A DNA stretch of 64,000 bases from Xanthobacteraceae bacterium. Lineage in GTDB: Bacteria > Pseudomonadota > Alphaproteobacteria > Rhizobiales > Xanthobacteraceae. The notes below the pieces were generated by a model. The model made no database searches. It was not told the DNA's origin and saw nothing but the letters and a program-made list of their open reading frames with translations. Position numbers and translations under genes: made by a program. Where the stretch lies: positions 1-64,000 of the forward strand of contig JAQSWY010000007.1 of assembly GCA_029266425.1 (NCBI GenBank), read 5' to 3'. This document shows positions 30,805 to 39,454 of the stretch, in pieces (the first letter of the stretch is position 1; every line of letters starts with the position of its first letter).

Positions 30805-32601
30805 TCACTCCGGCCTGGCTTGCGCCACCTGGTAGCCGGTGAGCAGGCTCTCCACCGGCGGCAGGTTGGTGCGCGGCATCTGGCCGAGCAGCGGGGCGAT
30901 GCGGGCCATGATCTTGCCGGTGGTGGGGCCGGAGTTCCAGCCGGCGGTGGCGAAGCCGTAGGTCTCCTTCAGCCCCTGCGGCTCGTCGAGTATGACGAGC
31001 ACGAGGTATTGCGGATCGTCCATCGGGAACACGCCGGTGAACGTGGTGAGCAGCTTGGTCTTGGAATAGCGCCCATTGATCACCTTCTCCGCGGTGCCGG
31101 TCTTGCCGCCCGGATAATAGGCGCCGGCGAGCTTGGCGAGCGTCGAGGCCGAACCCTTCTCGGCATTGAGCCGCATCAGATAGCGCATCTTGGCGCTGGT
31201 CTCGGGCTTGATGACCCGCTTGGCGAGCGCCATCGCCTCGTCCGGCGTGCGCTTCATAAAGGTCGGCGGGATCAGCCAGCCGCCATTGACCAGCGCGTTC
31301 ACCGCCATCACCGCCTGCAGCGGCGCCACGGCGAGGCCGTGGCCGAAGGCGATGGTCGCGGTGTTCAGTTCGCCCCAGCGCTTCGGCACGATGGGCGCGG
31401 CGCTCTCCGGCAGTTCGGTGCGCAGCCGGTCGAGCTGTCCCATCTTCTGCAGGAACGCCCTGTGGGCGTCGACGCCGCACATCAGCGCCATCCGCGCCGT
31501 GCCGATGTTCGAGGAATAGGTGAACACCTCCGGCACGCTGAGCATGCGGTTCTGCGCGTGGTAGTCATGGATCCGGAAGCGGCCGAAGCTCAGCGCGCCG
31601 CGGGCGTCCATCATCGAATTGAGGCCGATCTTGCCGCTGTCGAGCGCCATGGCGAAGGTCAGCGCCTTGAAGGTCGAGCCCATCTCGAACACGCCGGTAG
31701 TGAGGCGGTTCAGGGATTTGGGATCGAGCGCCTTGGCCGGCTCATTGGCGTCGAAATCGGGCAGCGAGACCATGGCGACGATCTCGCCGGTGCGCACATC
31801 GACCACGGTGCCGGCGGCGGCGATGGCCTTGAATTTCTCCTTGGCGGCGACGAGTTCGTCGCGCACCACGTGCTGCACGCGCAGGTCGAGCGCCAGTTCC
31901 ACCGGTTCCTGCTGGCGATCGGTGGCAAGTCCGGCGAGGTGCAGTTCGGCGAGGCCGCGATTGTCGACCCATTTCTCGAGTCCGGCGATGCCCTGATTGT
32001 CGATATTGGTCGAGCCGAGCACATGGCCGGCAAGGTTGTTGCCGGGATACACCCGCCGGTTCTCGCTCATGAAACCGATGCCCGGCAGGCCGAGCTTGTA
32101 GATCTCGCGCTGCTGCTGCGTGGTGATCTCGCGCTTCAGCCAGACGAAGCCGCGCTTGGAATCGAGCCGGGTGCGGAACTCGTCGGCATTGGCGTCCGGC
32201 AGCACCGCGGTCAGCGATTCCACCGCCTCGTCGACGTCGATCAGGCGCTTCGGTTCGCCATAGAGCGAGGAGGTCTTCACGTCGGTGGCGAGCACCAGGC
32301 CGTTGCGATCGAGAATGTCCGGCCGCGCCGAGGCGATGGCATCGGAATTCACCGCGCGGCGCGCCAGCGCGCTCTCCGGCGCCGAGGCGTACATGGCGAG
32401 GCGGACGCTGATGGTGCAATAGACCAGCCCGAACACCAGCATGCACAGCAGGATGCGGGCGCGGGCCACCGCATTGGGATCGGGCCGGCCACGGCCGGCG
32501 GCGCGGCGCACGATGACGGGGAGCGCGCGCACCGGGCGCAGCAGGCGCCGGGTGATGGTGCGGACGAGCGGCGATATCTGCGGCGACAGGCGCTGCGACA
32601 T
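30805..32601 (-). CDS. ftsI: Peptidoglycan D,D-transpeptidase FtsI (PBP3)
   Basis: Division-specific class B penicillin-binding protein. The 598-residue protein has a cytoplasmic basic tail, one transmembrane segment (ARILLCMLVFGLVYCTISVR), a pedestal domain, and a transpeptidase domain. That domain has the active-site serine in EMGSTFKALTFAM (SxxK), the SSN triad in FTYSSNIGTARM and the KTG box in PGGKTGTAEKVING. ATG at 32601 is preferred to an ATG 30 bases earlier because AGGAG lies at a good distance and only one base separates it from the ftsL stop. Confidence 0.96.
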   Translation of the reverse strand: MSQRLSPQISPLVRTITRRLLRPVRALPVIVRRAAGRGRPDPNAVARARILLCMLVFGLVYCTISVRLAMYASAPESALARRAVNSDAIASARPDILDRNGLVLATDVKTSSLYGEPKRLIDVDEAVESLTAVLPDANADEFRTRLDSKRGFVWLKREITTQQQREIYKLGLPGIGFMSENRRVYPGNNLAGHVLGSTNIDNQGIAGLEKWVDNRGLAELHLAGLATDRQQEPVELALDLRVQHVVRDELVAAKEKFKAIAAAGTVVDVRTGEIVAMVSLPDFDANEPAKALDPKSLNRLTTGVFEMGSTFKALTFAMALDSGKIGLNSMMDARGALSFGRFRIHDYHAQNRMLSVPEVFTYSSNIGTARMALMCGVDAHRAFLQKMGQLDRLRTELPESAAPIVPKRWGELNTATIAFGHGLAVAPLQAVMAVNALVNGGWLIPPTFMKRTPDEAMALAKRVIKPETSAKMRYLMRLNAEKGSASTLAKLAGAYYPGGKTGTAEKVINGRYSKTKLLTTFTGVFPMDDPQYLVLVILDEPQGLKETYGFATAGWNSGPTTGKIMARIAPLLGQMPRTNLPPVESLLTGYQVAQARPE

Positions 32602-32602
32602 C

Positions 32603-33235
32603 TCAGCGGCTCCTCTCATGATAGCGGACAACAGGAGCCGGCGGCAGCAGCGGCGCCTCCGAGGTCACCGGCGCGGTGTGCAGGGGCTGGCTGGAGGGTG
32701 CCGGTACAGAGGGGCCGGGCGCCCCCTGCCCCATCACGCCGGCCGGCGGCATGGCATCGAGCGGCAGCGGCGGGCGGACCGGCGCCGGCTGGGCCGGCGA
32801 CGGAACGGGGCGCGCCGCCTGCGCCGGCGTGGTGGACGTGCCGGCGGACGGCTTCGGCGGAGCCTTGCCGGACTTGTCCGCAGGGGGGATCGAGCCCGTG
32901 CTGGTCGGCCCGTCGACGAGCGCCTCGATCATGCCGCCGAGCGCGTCGCCGCCCTGCTCCGGCTTGGCCGGCAGGCTGGCGAGATTATCCATGCGCTCGA
33001 CATCGAGCGGCTGCATGTCGAGGTGGTTCTCCGCCAGCGCCTGGATCCGGTCCGGCGAGGTGCGGCGCGCCCATTCCGCATTGAGGATGGCGATGCGGTC
33101 GCGCTCGGCGCGGATGTCGGAGCGCAGCCGCGCGATTTCCTGCGCCTCGAAGGTCGAGGAATATTTGAGGTGATAGACCGCACCAGCCGCCGCCAGCAGG
33201 GCAAACACCGAGACGAGGTTCAGGACGCGGAACAT
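32603..33235 (-). CDS. ftsL: FtsL-like cell division protein with long Pro-rich tail
   Basis: A 210-residue protein between rsmH and ftsI, the invariant ftsL position. It has a short N-terminus, one transmembrane segment (VLNLVSVFALLAAAGAVYHL), and a leucine-zipper-like coiled coil (FEAQEIARLRSDIRAERDRI to about residue 75). These are FtsL features, but typical FtsL proteins end near 100-130 residues. Here an additional region of about 110 residues is rich in Pro, Ala and Ser (PPLPLDAMPPAGVMGQGAPG) and is presumably periplasmic and disordered. FtsL, with FtsB, activates FtsW-FtsI. Confidence 0.85.
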   Translation of the reverse strand: MFRVLNLVSVFALLAAAGAVYHLKYSSTFEAQEIARLRSDIRAERDRIAILNAEWARRTSPDRIQALAENHLDMQPLDVERMDNLASLPAKPEQGGDALGGMIEALVDGPTSTGSIPPADKSGKAPPKPSAGTSTTPAQAARPVPSPAQPAPVRPPLPLDAMPPAGVMGQGAPGPSVPAPSSQPLHTAPVTSEAPLLPPAPVVRYHERSR

Positions 33236-33247
33236 GGCAAGCGAACC

Positions 33248-34300
33248 TCAGCGACGCGAAGGGGCATTCGAACGACGGGCATCGGGGTCGGGAAGTGGCG
33301 GCAGCAGGGCGTCGAGATCGGCACCGTCGCGGGCGGGAGCGTCGAGGCGCTCGGCAGCACGCAGCTTGGCGGAACGAGCGCGGGGATTGATCGCCGTCTC
33401 CTCTTCGGACGGCTCGACCGCACCCTTGGCAACAAGCTTGAAGCTGGGCGCCGCGGCCTTGACCGCCGGCATATGACGCGAACCGGCCGCGGCCTTCGAG
33501 CGGCTGGCGAGGAAGCTCTTGACGATGCGGTCTTCCAGCGAATGGAAGGTGACGACGACGAGGCGCCCGCCGGGCTTCAAGATGCGCTCGGCGGCGATCA
33601 GCGCCCGGGCGAGCTCGCCCAGTTCGTCATTCACCGCGATCCGCAGCGCCTGGAAGGTGCGCGTCGCCGGATGCGGCTCGTGCGGCTTCGCCCACACCAC
33701 CTTGGCGACGATCTCGGCAAGCTGGAGCGTGCGCTCGATCGGCGCCTCGAGGCGCGCCTTGACGATCGCCTTGGCGATGCCGCGCGAATGGCGCTCCTCG
33801 CCGAAGCGGTAGATCAGATTGGCAAGCTCGGCCTCCGGCAGCTTCGCCACCAGATCCGCCGCGGAGACGCCGGCGCTCGACATGCGCATGTCGAGCGGCC
33901 CGTCGCGGCGGAAGGAGAAGCCGCGCTCGCCCTCGTCGAGCTGCATGGAGGAGACGCCGATATCGAGCACCACGCCGTCGACCTCAGGGGCGCCGAGCAT
34001 GCGCGCGACCTCGTCGAGATTGCCGAAGCGATCTTCGGAGATGGCGAGCCGGCCGGGAAAGGCGAGCACCAGCTCGCCGCCCGCGGCGATAGCGTTAGGG
34101 TCGCGATCAATGGCGATGACGCGGCAATCGGCAGCTTCGAGGATGGCGCGCGTATAGCCCCCCGCGCCGAAGGTGCCGTCGACATAGGTTCCGGCATCCT
34201 TCGGCGCGAGGTGGGCGACGACCTCGCCCAACATCACGGGGAGATGGCGGGCCGGTCCGCCAGCGGTCTCCGATCCCGGAGCGCCGCGGCCCGCCATCAT
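33248..34300 (-). CDS. rsmH: 16S rRNA (cytosine(1402)-N4)-methyltransferase RsmH
   Basis: S-adenosylmethionine-dependent methyltransferase (MraW) acting on C1402 in the ribosomal decoding centre. The 350-residue protein begins near [20 protein letters not shown], has the cofactor loop [49 protein letters not shown] and [25 protein letters not shown] at 34300 overlaps the mraZ stop (ATGA), typical of this pair. The C-terminal 40 residues are rich in charged residues and alanine. Confidence 0.96.
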   Translation of the reverse strand: MMAGRGAPGSETAGGPARHLPVMLGEVVAHLAPKDAGTYVDGTFGAGGYTRAILEAADCRVIAIDRDPNAIAAGGELVLAFPGRLAISEDRFGNLDEVARMLGAPEVDGVVLDIGVSSMQLDEGERGFSFRRDGPLDMRMSSAGVSAADLVAKLPEAELANLIYRFGEERHSRGIAKAIVKARLEAPIERTLQLAEIVAKVVWAKPHEPHPATRTFQALRIAVNDELGELARALIAAERILKPGGRLVVVTFHSLEDRIVKSFLASRSKAAAGSRHMPAVKAAAPSFKLVAKGAVEPSEEETAINPRARSAKLRAAERLDAPARDGADLDALLPPLPDPDARRSNAPSRR

Positions 34301-34776
34301 TCCCGTCCGTCGCGGAACTCCCGCGCCGCCCCCTGGTTCCCAAGCTCCTGCTTCAAGGTGCGCACCTTCGCAGTGGCCTCCGCGAGATGCGCCCGGAAAG
34401 CGCCCGGTTCCCAGATTCGAAAACTCGTACCCTGGCCGACCAGCACCGCTTCCGTGGTGATGGCGGCATGTGCCTTCAGGCTTTCCGTCAGCATCACCCG
34501 TCCCTCCGGATCGATCTTCAACGCCTCGATCGAACCATAGAGCGCCGATGCCAGTTCCTCCCGCGCCTCCGAATAGGGCGGATAGCGCCCGACCAGAGCG
34601 TCGATCCCCGCCATCAGCGCCTGCCCACCGGCATCGAGCGCCGGCCGGTCGAGAGCCGGATGGCAATAGAGCTGCTCCAGCCCGTCGCGGGCGATGAGCG
34701 CCCGGAACGCCGCCGGAATCGAGATCCGCCCTTTGGCGTCGAGCCGCATCGTATAGGTCGATACGAAGCGATCCAT
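34297..34776 (-). CDS. mraZ: Division/cell wall cluster transcriptional repressor MraZ
   Basis: First gene of the dcw cluster. MraZ is an AbrB-like DNA-binding protein that represses its own operon. The 159-residue protein has two tandem domains, the first with [20 protein letters not shown] and the second with [20 protein letters not shown]; the DxKGR and DPEGR turns are the family markers. ATG at 34776 ([13 protein letters not shown]) is chosen over longer in-frame forms, which would add a basic non-conserved leader. Ten-base-phased TGGGAT repeats lie 113-158 bases upstream. Confidence 0.95.
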   Translation of the reverse strand: MDRFVSTYTMRLDAKGRISIPAAFRALIARDGLEQLYCHPALDRPALDAGGQALMAGIDALVGRYPPYSEAREELASALYGSIEALKIDPEGRVMLTESLKAHAAITTEAVLVGQGTSFRIWEPGAFRAHLAEATAKVRTLKQELGNQGAAREFRDGRE

Positions 34777-34888
34777 GAAGCCACGCGATCCCAACCTGCC
34801 CGTCGGTCCTCCCTGCCCCGCTGGAATTCCCCGACGAAACGCCGGGCGCCGCACGGCACCCTTCGCCTTCGTTGTAGGAACGTCTGGA

Positions 34889-34934
34889 CGGGATGAATTG
34901 GGATAGCATGGGATGATATGGGCGTCAATGGAAT
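34889..34934. promoter_or_regulatory. Phased repeats, candidate MraZ operator
   Basis: Five hexamers spaced exactly ten bases apart on the + strand: CGGGAT 34889, TGGGAT 34899, TGGGAT 34909, TGGGCG 34919, TGGAAT 34929. MraZ is known to bind series of TGGG-type direct repeats before the dcw operon. Here the series sits upstream of mraZ, with TGGG on the strand opposite to transcription. Confidence 0.65.
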
Positions 34935-35054
34935 CGCGGTGGGCGGCGACCCGACGCATGCGCCGATGCCACCTTGTCTCGTCAGCGCCATTAACGCTCT
35001 CTGAACCTTAAGAATCGGTTGAATCTCGAAAGGTGCGGCGCTTAGCTGCCGCTC

Positions 35055-35846
35055 ATGGAGCCTCTTCTCGACACCTTCGCCGCCGATTCGCCGCTTGCCG
35101 CCGAGGTGCTGCCCTCGCCGAACCACGGCGAACGGTCCGGCGCTGCCGCGCCGGACATGCTGGTCCTGCACTACACCGGCATGGCCTCGACCGAGCAGGC
35201 GGTGGCGTGGCTGCGCGATCCCGGCCGCGGGGTGTCGGCGCATTACGTCGTGCATGAGGACGGCTATATCGCCCAATTGGTGCCCGAGACGCGCCGCGCC
35301 TGGCACGCCGGCGCCTCCTATTGGGGCGGCGCCACCGACCTCAATTCGCTCTCCATCGGCATCGAGATCGCCAATCGGGGCCACGATCACGGCTATCCGG
35401 ACTTCCCCGCAGCCCAGATCGAGGCGGTGACCGCGCTCGCCCGCGACATCGTCACCCGCAACCGCATCGCGCCGGAACGCGTGCTCGCCCACTCCGATAT
35501 CGCGCCGCGCCGCAAGACCGATCCCGGCGAGAAATTCCCGTGGGAGGTGCTGCACCGCGCCGGCGTCGGTCATCTCGTGCCCGAGGCGCCGGTGACGGAC
35601 GGCCGCTTCTTCATGCGCGGCGAGCACGGCCAGCCGATCGAGGCGCTGCAGGCGATGCTGGCTCTCTATGGCTACGGCGTGCCGATCTCCGGCACCTATT
35701 GCGAGGAGACGGAGGCGGTGGTCGCCGCCTTCCAGCGCCATTTCCGCCGCTCCCGGGTCGATGGCATTGCCGACGTTTCGACGCTGACGACGCTTTACGA
35801 GCTTGTCGCCGCCCGGCGGCGCGCCATGGCCGCACCTCGCGCCTGA
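35055..35846 (+). CDS. N-acetylmuramoyl-L-alanine amidase (AmiD-like)
   Basis: Zinc amidase that cleaves the bond between MurNAc and the stem peptide. The 263-residue protein has an Amidase_2 domain with zinc His in LVLHYTGMAS, AHYVVHEDGYIAQLVPE, LNSLSIGIEIANRG, and the second ligand region VLAHSDIAPRRKTDPGEKFP. A C-terminal peptidoglycan-binding domain follows (GQPIEALQAMLALYGYGVPI). No clear signal peptide is seen, so it may act on recycled or internal muropeptides. It diverges from mraZ; the intervening 278 bases carry the candidate MraZ operator. Start ATG 35055. Confidence 0.93.
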   Translation: MEPLLDTFAADSPLAAEVLPSPNHGERSGAAAPDMLVLHYTGMASTEQAVAWLRDPGRGVSAHYVVHEDGYIAQLVPETRRAWHAGASYWGGATDLNSLSIGIEIANRGHDHGYPDFPAAQIEAVTALARDIVTRNRIAPERVLAHSDIAPRRKTDPGEKFPWEVLHRAGVGHLVPEAPVTDGRFFMRGEHGQPIEALQAMLALYGYGVPISGTYCEETEAVVAAFQRHFRRSRVDGIADVSTLTTLYELVAARRRAMAAPRA

Positions 35847-36062
35847 TACTTTCGTCGCTCCCAACGCGCCATCATCGTTCGTCGCGCCCCGGTTGCACGC
35901 AACGATATGTCAAAATCGTTGCAGTTGCGCAACAGATCGGCTGCTAGCGGGACGAGCACCGAAGCGTATTTCCAAAGTCGAAGCGGATCGAGCCTCATTC
36001 GGGACAGATTTCGCATGCCAATGCCCGGCCTTCAATAAAACTGAAAAAGGGTTTCGGGAAGA

Positions 36063-36557
36063 ATGGTGCATAAGAACCTTGGCTACGCGTCCATTGTCTT
36101 CGCTTTGATTGTCACTACCGGCACGGGGAGTGCCCTTGCAGGGCAGCAGCCGGCAAATTCTACCATACTAGACGATAAGGAACCTTCCAGCATTGCCGCG
36201 ATCGTCGATCGCGAGGCCCGTGCAAACGGCATTCCCGTCGCCCTTGCCCGCGCCGTGGTGCGCATCGAGAGCAACTGGAATGCCGGCGTCACTGGCAGCG
36301 CCGGGGAAGTCGGCCTGATGCAGATCAAGCATCCGACCGCCAAGGGCATGGGCTATGACGGCTCGCGGGCCGAGCTCTTTGATCCGGCCACCAATGTGAA
36401 GTGGGGCATGCGCTATCTCGCCGGGGCCTACAAGCTGGCCGGCGGCGACACCTGCGGCACCGTGATGCGCTACCAGGGCGGTCATGGCGCCAAGCGCATG
36501 TCGAGCATTGCGCGCACCTATTGCAGCAAGGCCCGGACCATCATGGCGTCCAACTGA
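36063..36557 (+). CDS. Small lytic transglycosylase (SLT domain)
   Basis: A secreted or periplasmic 164-residue protein with a signal peptide (GYASIVFALIVTTGTGSALA). Its single SLT domain carries the catalytic Glu in LARAVVRIESNWNAG, then GSAGEVGLMQIKHPTAKGMG and NVKWGMRYLAGAYKLAGG. It cleaves the MurNAc-GlcNAc bond. The small size matches alphaproteobacterial SLT proteins like those linked to surface machinery. It is a lone gene just before rnpB, with GGGAAG before ATG 36063. Confidence 0.92.
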   Translation: MVHKNLGYASIVFALIVTTGTGSALAGQQPANSTILDDKEPSSIAAIVDREARANGIPVALARAVVRIESNWNAGVTGSAGEVGLMQIKHPTAKGMGYDGSRAELFDPATNVKWGMRYLAGAYKLAGGDTCGTVMRYQGGHGAKRMSSIARTYCSKARTIMASN

Positions 36558-36638
36558 CGGCTTCGCGCGCGCTTCGCCTCGCCGCGAAGGTTTCGCGTAC
36601 GGCTTGACGGGCGCGCGCGTCTCCTCCATCTGCACATG

Positions 36639-37027
36639 GCCAGCCGGCCGGACGGCCGCGTCATCCGCAAGGATGCCGAGGAAAGTCCGGGCTCCACGGA
36701 TACACGGTGCCGGATAACGTCCGGCGGGGGTGACCCCAGGGAAAGTGCCACAGAAATCAGACCGCCGCGGGTTCGCCCGCGGCAAGGGTGAAACGGTGCG
36801 GTAAGAGCGCACCGCGCTTCCGGTAACGGCGGCGGCACGGCAAACCCCACCGGGAGCAAAGTCGTATAGGGGCGGCACGGCCAATCGGTTCGCCGATTGC
36901 CAGGTCCTGTTTCCGGATCGCCGCCCGGGTTGACTGCTAGAGGCGCCGGGCAACCGGCGTCCCAGAGGAATGGCCGTCACGCGGGAGCAATCCCGCCTTA
37001 CAGAACCCGGCTTACAGGCCGGCTGGC
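36639..37027 (+). ncRNA. rnpB: RNase P RNA (type A)
   Basis: The catalytic RNA of RNase P, which trims tRNA 5' leaders. The P1 helix closes perfectly: GCCAGCCGGCC at 36639-36649 with GGCCGGCTGGC at 37017-37027. Conserved regions are present: GAGGAAAGTCCGGGCTCCAC near 36682, CACGGTGCC, AGGGTGAAACGGTGCGGTAAGAG-type core, GAGCAAAGTCGTATAGG, CCAGAGGAATGGCCGTCAC and ACAGAACCCGGCTTA before the 3' end. The length of 389 bases is normal. Protein-coding readings across it are chance ORFs. Confidence 0.95.
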
Positions 37028-37056
37028 GTTTCCTTTTCGTGGTCACATCAGAGATG

Positions 37057-37138
37057 CCGTCATGCCCGGGCTTGTCCCGGGCATCCACGTCCCTTCGATG
37101 TGAAGCCGTGGATGGCCGGGACAAGCCCGGCCATGACG
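37057..37138. repeat. Family A two-arm palindromic repeat
   Basis: Directly downstream of rnpB. Left arm GTCATGCCCGGGCTTGTCCC and right arm GGCCGGGACAAGCCCGGCCA with a short variable centre. It may act as the transcript end of rnpB. Confidence 0.85.
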
Positions 37139-37217
37139 ATGCTCGTTGCAAGCTGCCCCTTGGCGTCGCCGCACCCACCCTGCTATTCCGGCCTCCCCTT
37201 CATGAGGAGCCGCTCGC

Positions 37218-38027
37218 ATGCCGATCCGCATCATCCTTGCAGGCGCCACCGGCTGGGTCGGCCGCGCGCTCACGCCCGCCATTGCCGCCACGGACGACCT
37301 CGAGCTCGTCGCCGCCGTCGCCCGCAGCGCGGCCGGGCGCGATCTTGGCGAGACGCTGGGCGGCGCGGCCAATGGCGTGCCGGTGTTCGCCAGCGTCGAT
37401 GAAGCGCTGACCATCCCCGCCGATGTGCTGATCGACTACACCAAGCCGGATGCGGTCAAAGCCAATGCGCTCGCCGCCATTGCTGCCGGCCGCCATGTCG
37501 TCGTCGGCACCTCCGGGCTGGGGGCCGCCGACTATGCCGAGATCGACGCGGCGGCGACGGCGCGCTCCGTCGGCGTGCTCGCCGCCGGCAACTTCTCCAT
37601 CACCGCGACGCTGCTGAAGAGCTTCACCCTCGAAGCCGCGAAGTATGTCGCCGATGTCGAGATCATCGACTACGCCTCGGCAAAGAAGCCGGACGCCCCC
37701 TCGGGCACGGCGCGCGAGCTCGCCGAGACGCTCGCGGCCCAGCGCCAGGCGGCAACCAGCCGGCCGGTCGCGGACGTCTCCGGCGTTCCCGCGACCCGCG
37801 GCGGCGCCTTCGGCGAAGGCGCGACGGAGGTACGGGTCCACGCGCTGCGCCTGCCTTCCTTCGTGCTGTCGGTGGAAAGCGTGTTCGGCGCGCCGGACGA
37901 GCGGCTCACCATCCGCCACGATGCCGGTTCCTCGGCCGTGCCTTACGTCGCCGGCACATTGCTCGCCGCCCGCAAGGTCGCGGGGTGGACCGGCGTGCGC
38001 CGCGGGCTCGATACGCTGCTGGACTGA
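37218..38027 (+). CDS. Divergent DapB-like dihydrodipicolinate reductase family protein
   Basis: A 269-residue protein with the DapB fold order: nucleotide-binding IILAGATGWVGRALTPAIA, VLIDYTKPDAVKANALAAI, VVVGTSGLGAADYAEIDAAA and NFSITATLLKSFTLEAAK. The key motif reads VEIIDYASAKKPDAPSGTA. In E. coli DapB this segment is EIIEAHHRHKVDAPSGTA, so the two histidines including the proton-donor are replaced by Ala and Ser while the Lys is kept. It may be a paralogue with another substrate, while a canonical dapB lies elsewhere in the genome. It is alone between two repeats. Confidence 0.75.
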   Translation: MPIRIILAGATGWVGRALTPAIAATDDLELVAAVARSAAGRDLGETLGGAANGVPVFASVDEALTIPADVLIDYTKPDAVKANALAAIAAGRHVVVGTSGLGAADYAEIDAAATARSVGVLAAGNFSITATLLKSFTLEAAKYVADVEIIDYASAKKPDAPSGTARELAETLAAQRQAATSRPVADVSGVPATRGGAFGEGATEVRVHALRLPSFVLSVESVFGAPDERLTIRHDAGSSAVPYVAGTLLAARKVAGWTGVRRGLDTLLD

Positions 38028-38054
38028 AGATCGGCGCGCAATCGACCCATCGAC

Positions 38055-38189
38055 CTGTCATCCCCGGGCTCGTCCCGGGGATCTATGTCCTTGACGAATG
38101 AGCAACCGTGGATGGCCGGGCAAAGCCGAGGCTTTGCCTCGGCGTCTCAATGGACGGCGACCAGAGGTCGCCTTCGCCCGGCCATGACA
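38055..38189. repeat. Family A composite repeat with two inner hairpins
   Basis: Standard left arm (GTCATCCCCGGGCTCGTCCC), then the expanded right arm GGCCGGGCAAAG ... CGCCCGGCCATGACA. This encloses GCCGAGGC-TTT-GCCTCGGC and GGCGACC-AGA-GGTCGCC hairpins, predicting a three-way junction. It lies between the convergent dapB-like and extensin genes. Confidence 0.85.
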
Positions 38190-38197
38190 GAAAATGA

Positions 38198-39385
38198 TCA
38201 GTCCTCGCCCGGCACCGCCTTCGGCAGGTCGATCGGGGCGATGAAGCTGAACGGGTGCTTCGCCGCTGATTTCGGTTCCGGCGCATAGCTGCGCGTGGAC
38301 CCCGTCACCACCGGATCGGTGCCGCGCTGCCATTTCACCATGGGCACCCCGGCGGGCGGCAGCGGACCGCTCGGAGGCGGATAGCGCGGGGCGGTCGGCG
38401 GATAGGGGTTCGCCGGATAGGGCTGTCGATAGCCGCCGGAGGGCATCGGTGCCGGCGGCAGATAGCCCGGCTCGACACCGCCCGGATAGCCCGCGGGCTG
38501 CGGCTGTTGCGGCCGGCGGGACGACGGCTGGTAGCTCGGATCGACGCCGTGACCGTAGTCGGACGGCCCCGGTTCACCCTCATGCATCGGTTCCTCGGCG
38601 GCGGCAGGCTCCGCGGACGGCGGATAAGTCGAGCCGTTCGGCGGCATTTGCGAGGGATATTGCGCGGGGTACTGCGAAGGATATTGCGAGGCCATAGGCG
38701 GCCCCGGCGGCGGTTGCGGCATGCGCGGCGCCGGCTGGCAGATGCCGCGCCCGGACGAGCGGCGCATCAGATCCACATGGATGTGGTCGTAATGATAGAC
38801 GTTGGAGCCCGGCGCCAGCACGGTCGAGAAGCGCTCGCAGGCACCGGCCTGCACCGTTCGCAGGAAGCCCTGCTCCTCGGGCGCGCCCTTCCAGCCGGTC
38901 TTCACCACGACTTCGCGCCCATCGGCCAGCGTGAATGCGGCGATGTCGAGCGCATTGCCGAAGGCGTGCTCGGAGATCTTGCCGGTGCGCCCGCCATTCA
39001 TGTTGCGGCAGGAATAGGCGGAGATCTGCTTGATGCGGGCCACCGGCTGGCCGAACCAGGTCATGGCCGCTGGCTGCACGCTCTCCATGATCCAGCGGTC
39101 GAGCGAGGCAGTGACCGGACAGGCGAGCGTCGCCGTCGGCGCCACCGCGACCTGCCCCTGGGCGAGGCCCGAGACCTTGAAGGGATGGTCCATGCCGCAG
39201 GTGCCGGCGCCGTCGATCTCGCGGACCGGCATGGTGTAGGCGGAGGACTTGACGAGGCCCTCCGCCAGACACCGTTCCTCAGCTTCCGCGCGCCAGGGTT
39301 CCCGCTGTTCAAACGAGAATTGGCAACCGGACAGCCCCAACAGGACGAGCGGGGCTACGCAAAACCAGAAAACGCCGCGCGTCAT
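38198..39385 (-). CDS. Extensin-like lipoprotein with Pro-rich tail
   Basis: A 395-residue lipoprotein (lipobox LSGC, Cys about residue 21). The extensin-like C-terminal domain family region spans about residues 35-220. It contains SEHAFGNALDIAAF and VYHYDHIHVDLMRR, which together resemble the SxHxxGxAxD and HxH zinc motifs of M15-type carboxypeptidases; activity on peptidoglycan is therefore plausible but unproven. Residues about 225-370 are a low-complexity tail rich in Pro, Tyr and Gln with repeats such as YPSQYPAQYPSQMPP, probably spanning cell-wall space. Start ATG 39385. Confidence 0.85.
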   Translation of the reverse strand: MTRGVFWFCVAPLVLLGLSGCQFSFEQREPWRAEAEERCLAEGLVKSSAYTMPVREIDGAGTCGMDHPFKVSGLAQGQVAVAPTATLACPVTASLDRWIMESVQPAAMTWFGQPVARIKQISAYSCRNMNGGRTGKISEHAFGNALDIAAFTLADGREVVVKTGWKGAPEEQGFLRTVQAGACERFSTVLAPGSNVYHYDHIHVDLMRRSSGRGICQPAPRMPQPPPGPPMASQYPSQYPAQYPSQMPPNGSTYPPSAEPAAAEEPMHEGEPGPSDYGHGVDPSYQPSSRRPQQPQPAGYPGGVEPGYLPPAPMPSGGYRQPYPANPYPPTAPRYPPPSGPLPPAGVPMVKWQRGTDPVVTGSTRSYAPEPKSAAKHPFSFIAPIDLPKAVPGED

Positions 39386-39454
39386 GTGCGTAGAATGCGG
39401 GGCGTTTGGTTGACATCACGTTAAGCATGAGCGCCGGCTGCGGTTTTTGAGAAA

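Noticed and set aside
36168..37178. Open frames on both strands over 36.6-37.1 kb
   Set aside because: The region is rnpB, shown by a closed P1 helix and conserved RNase P RNA blocks.
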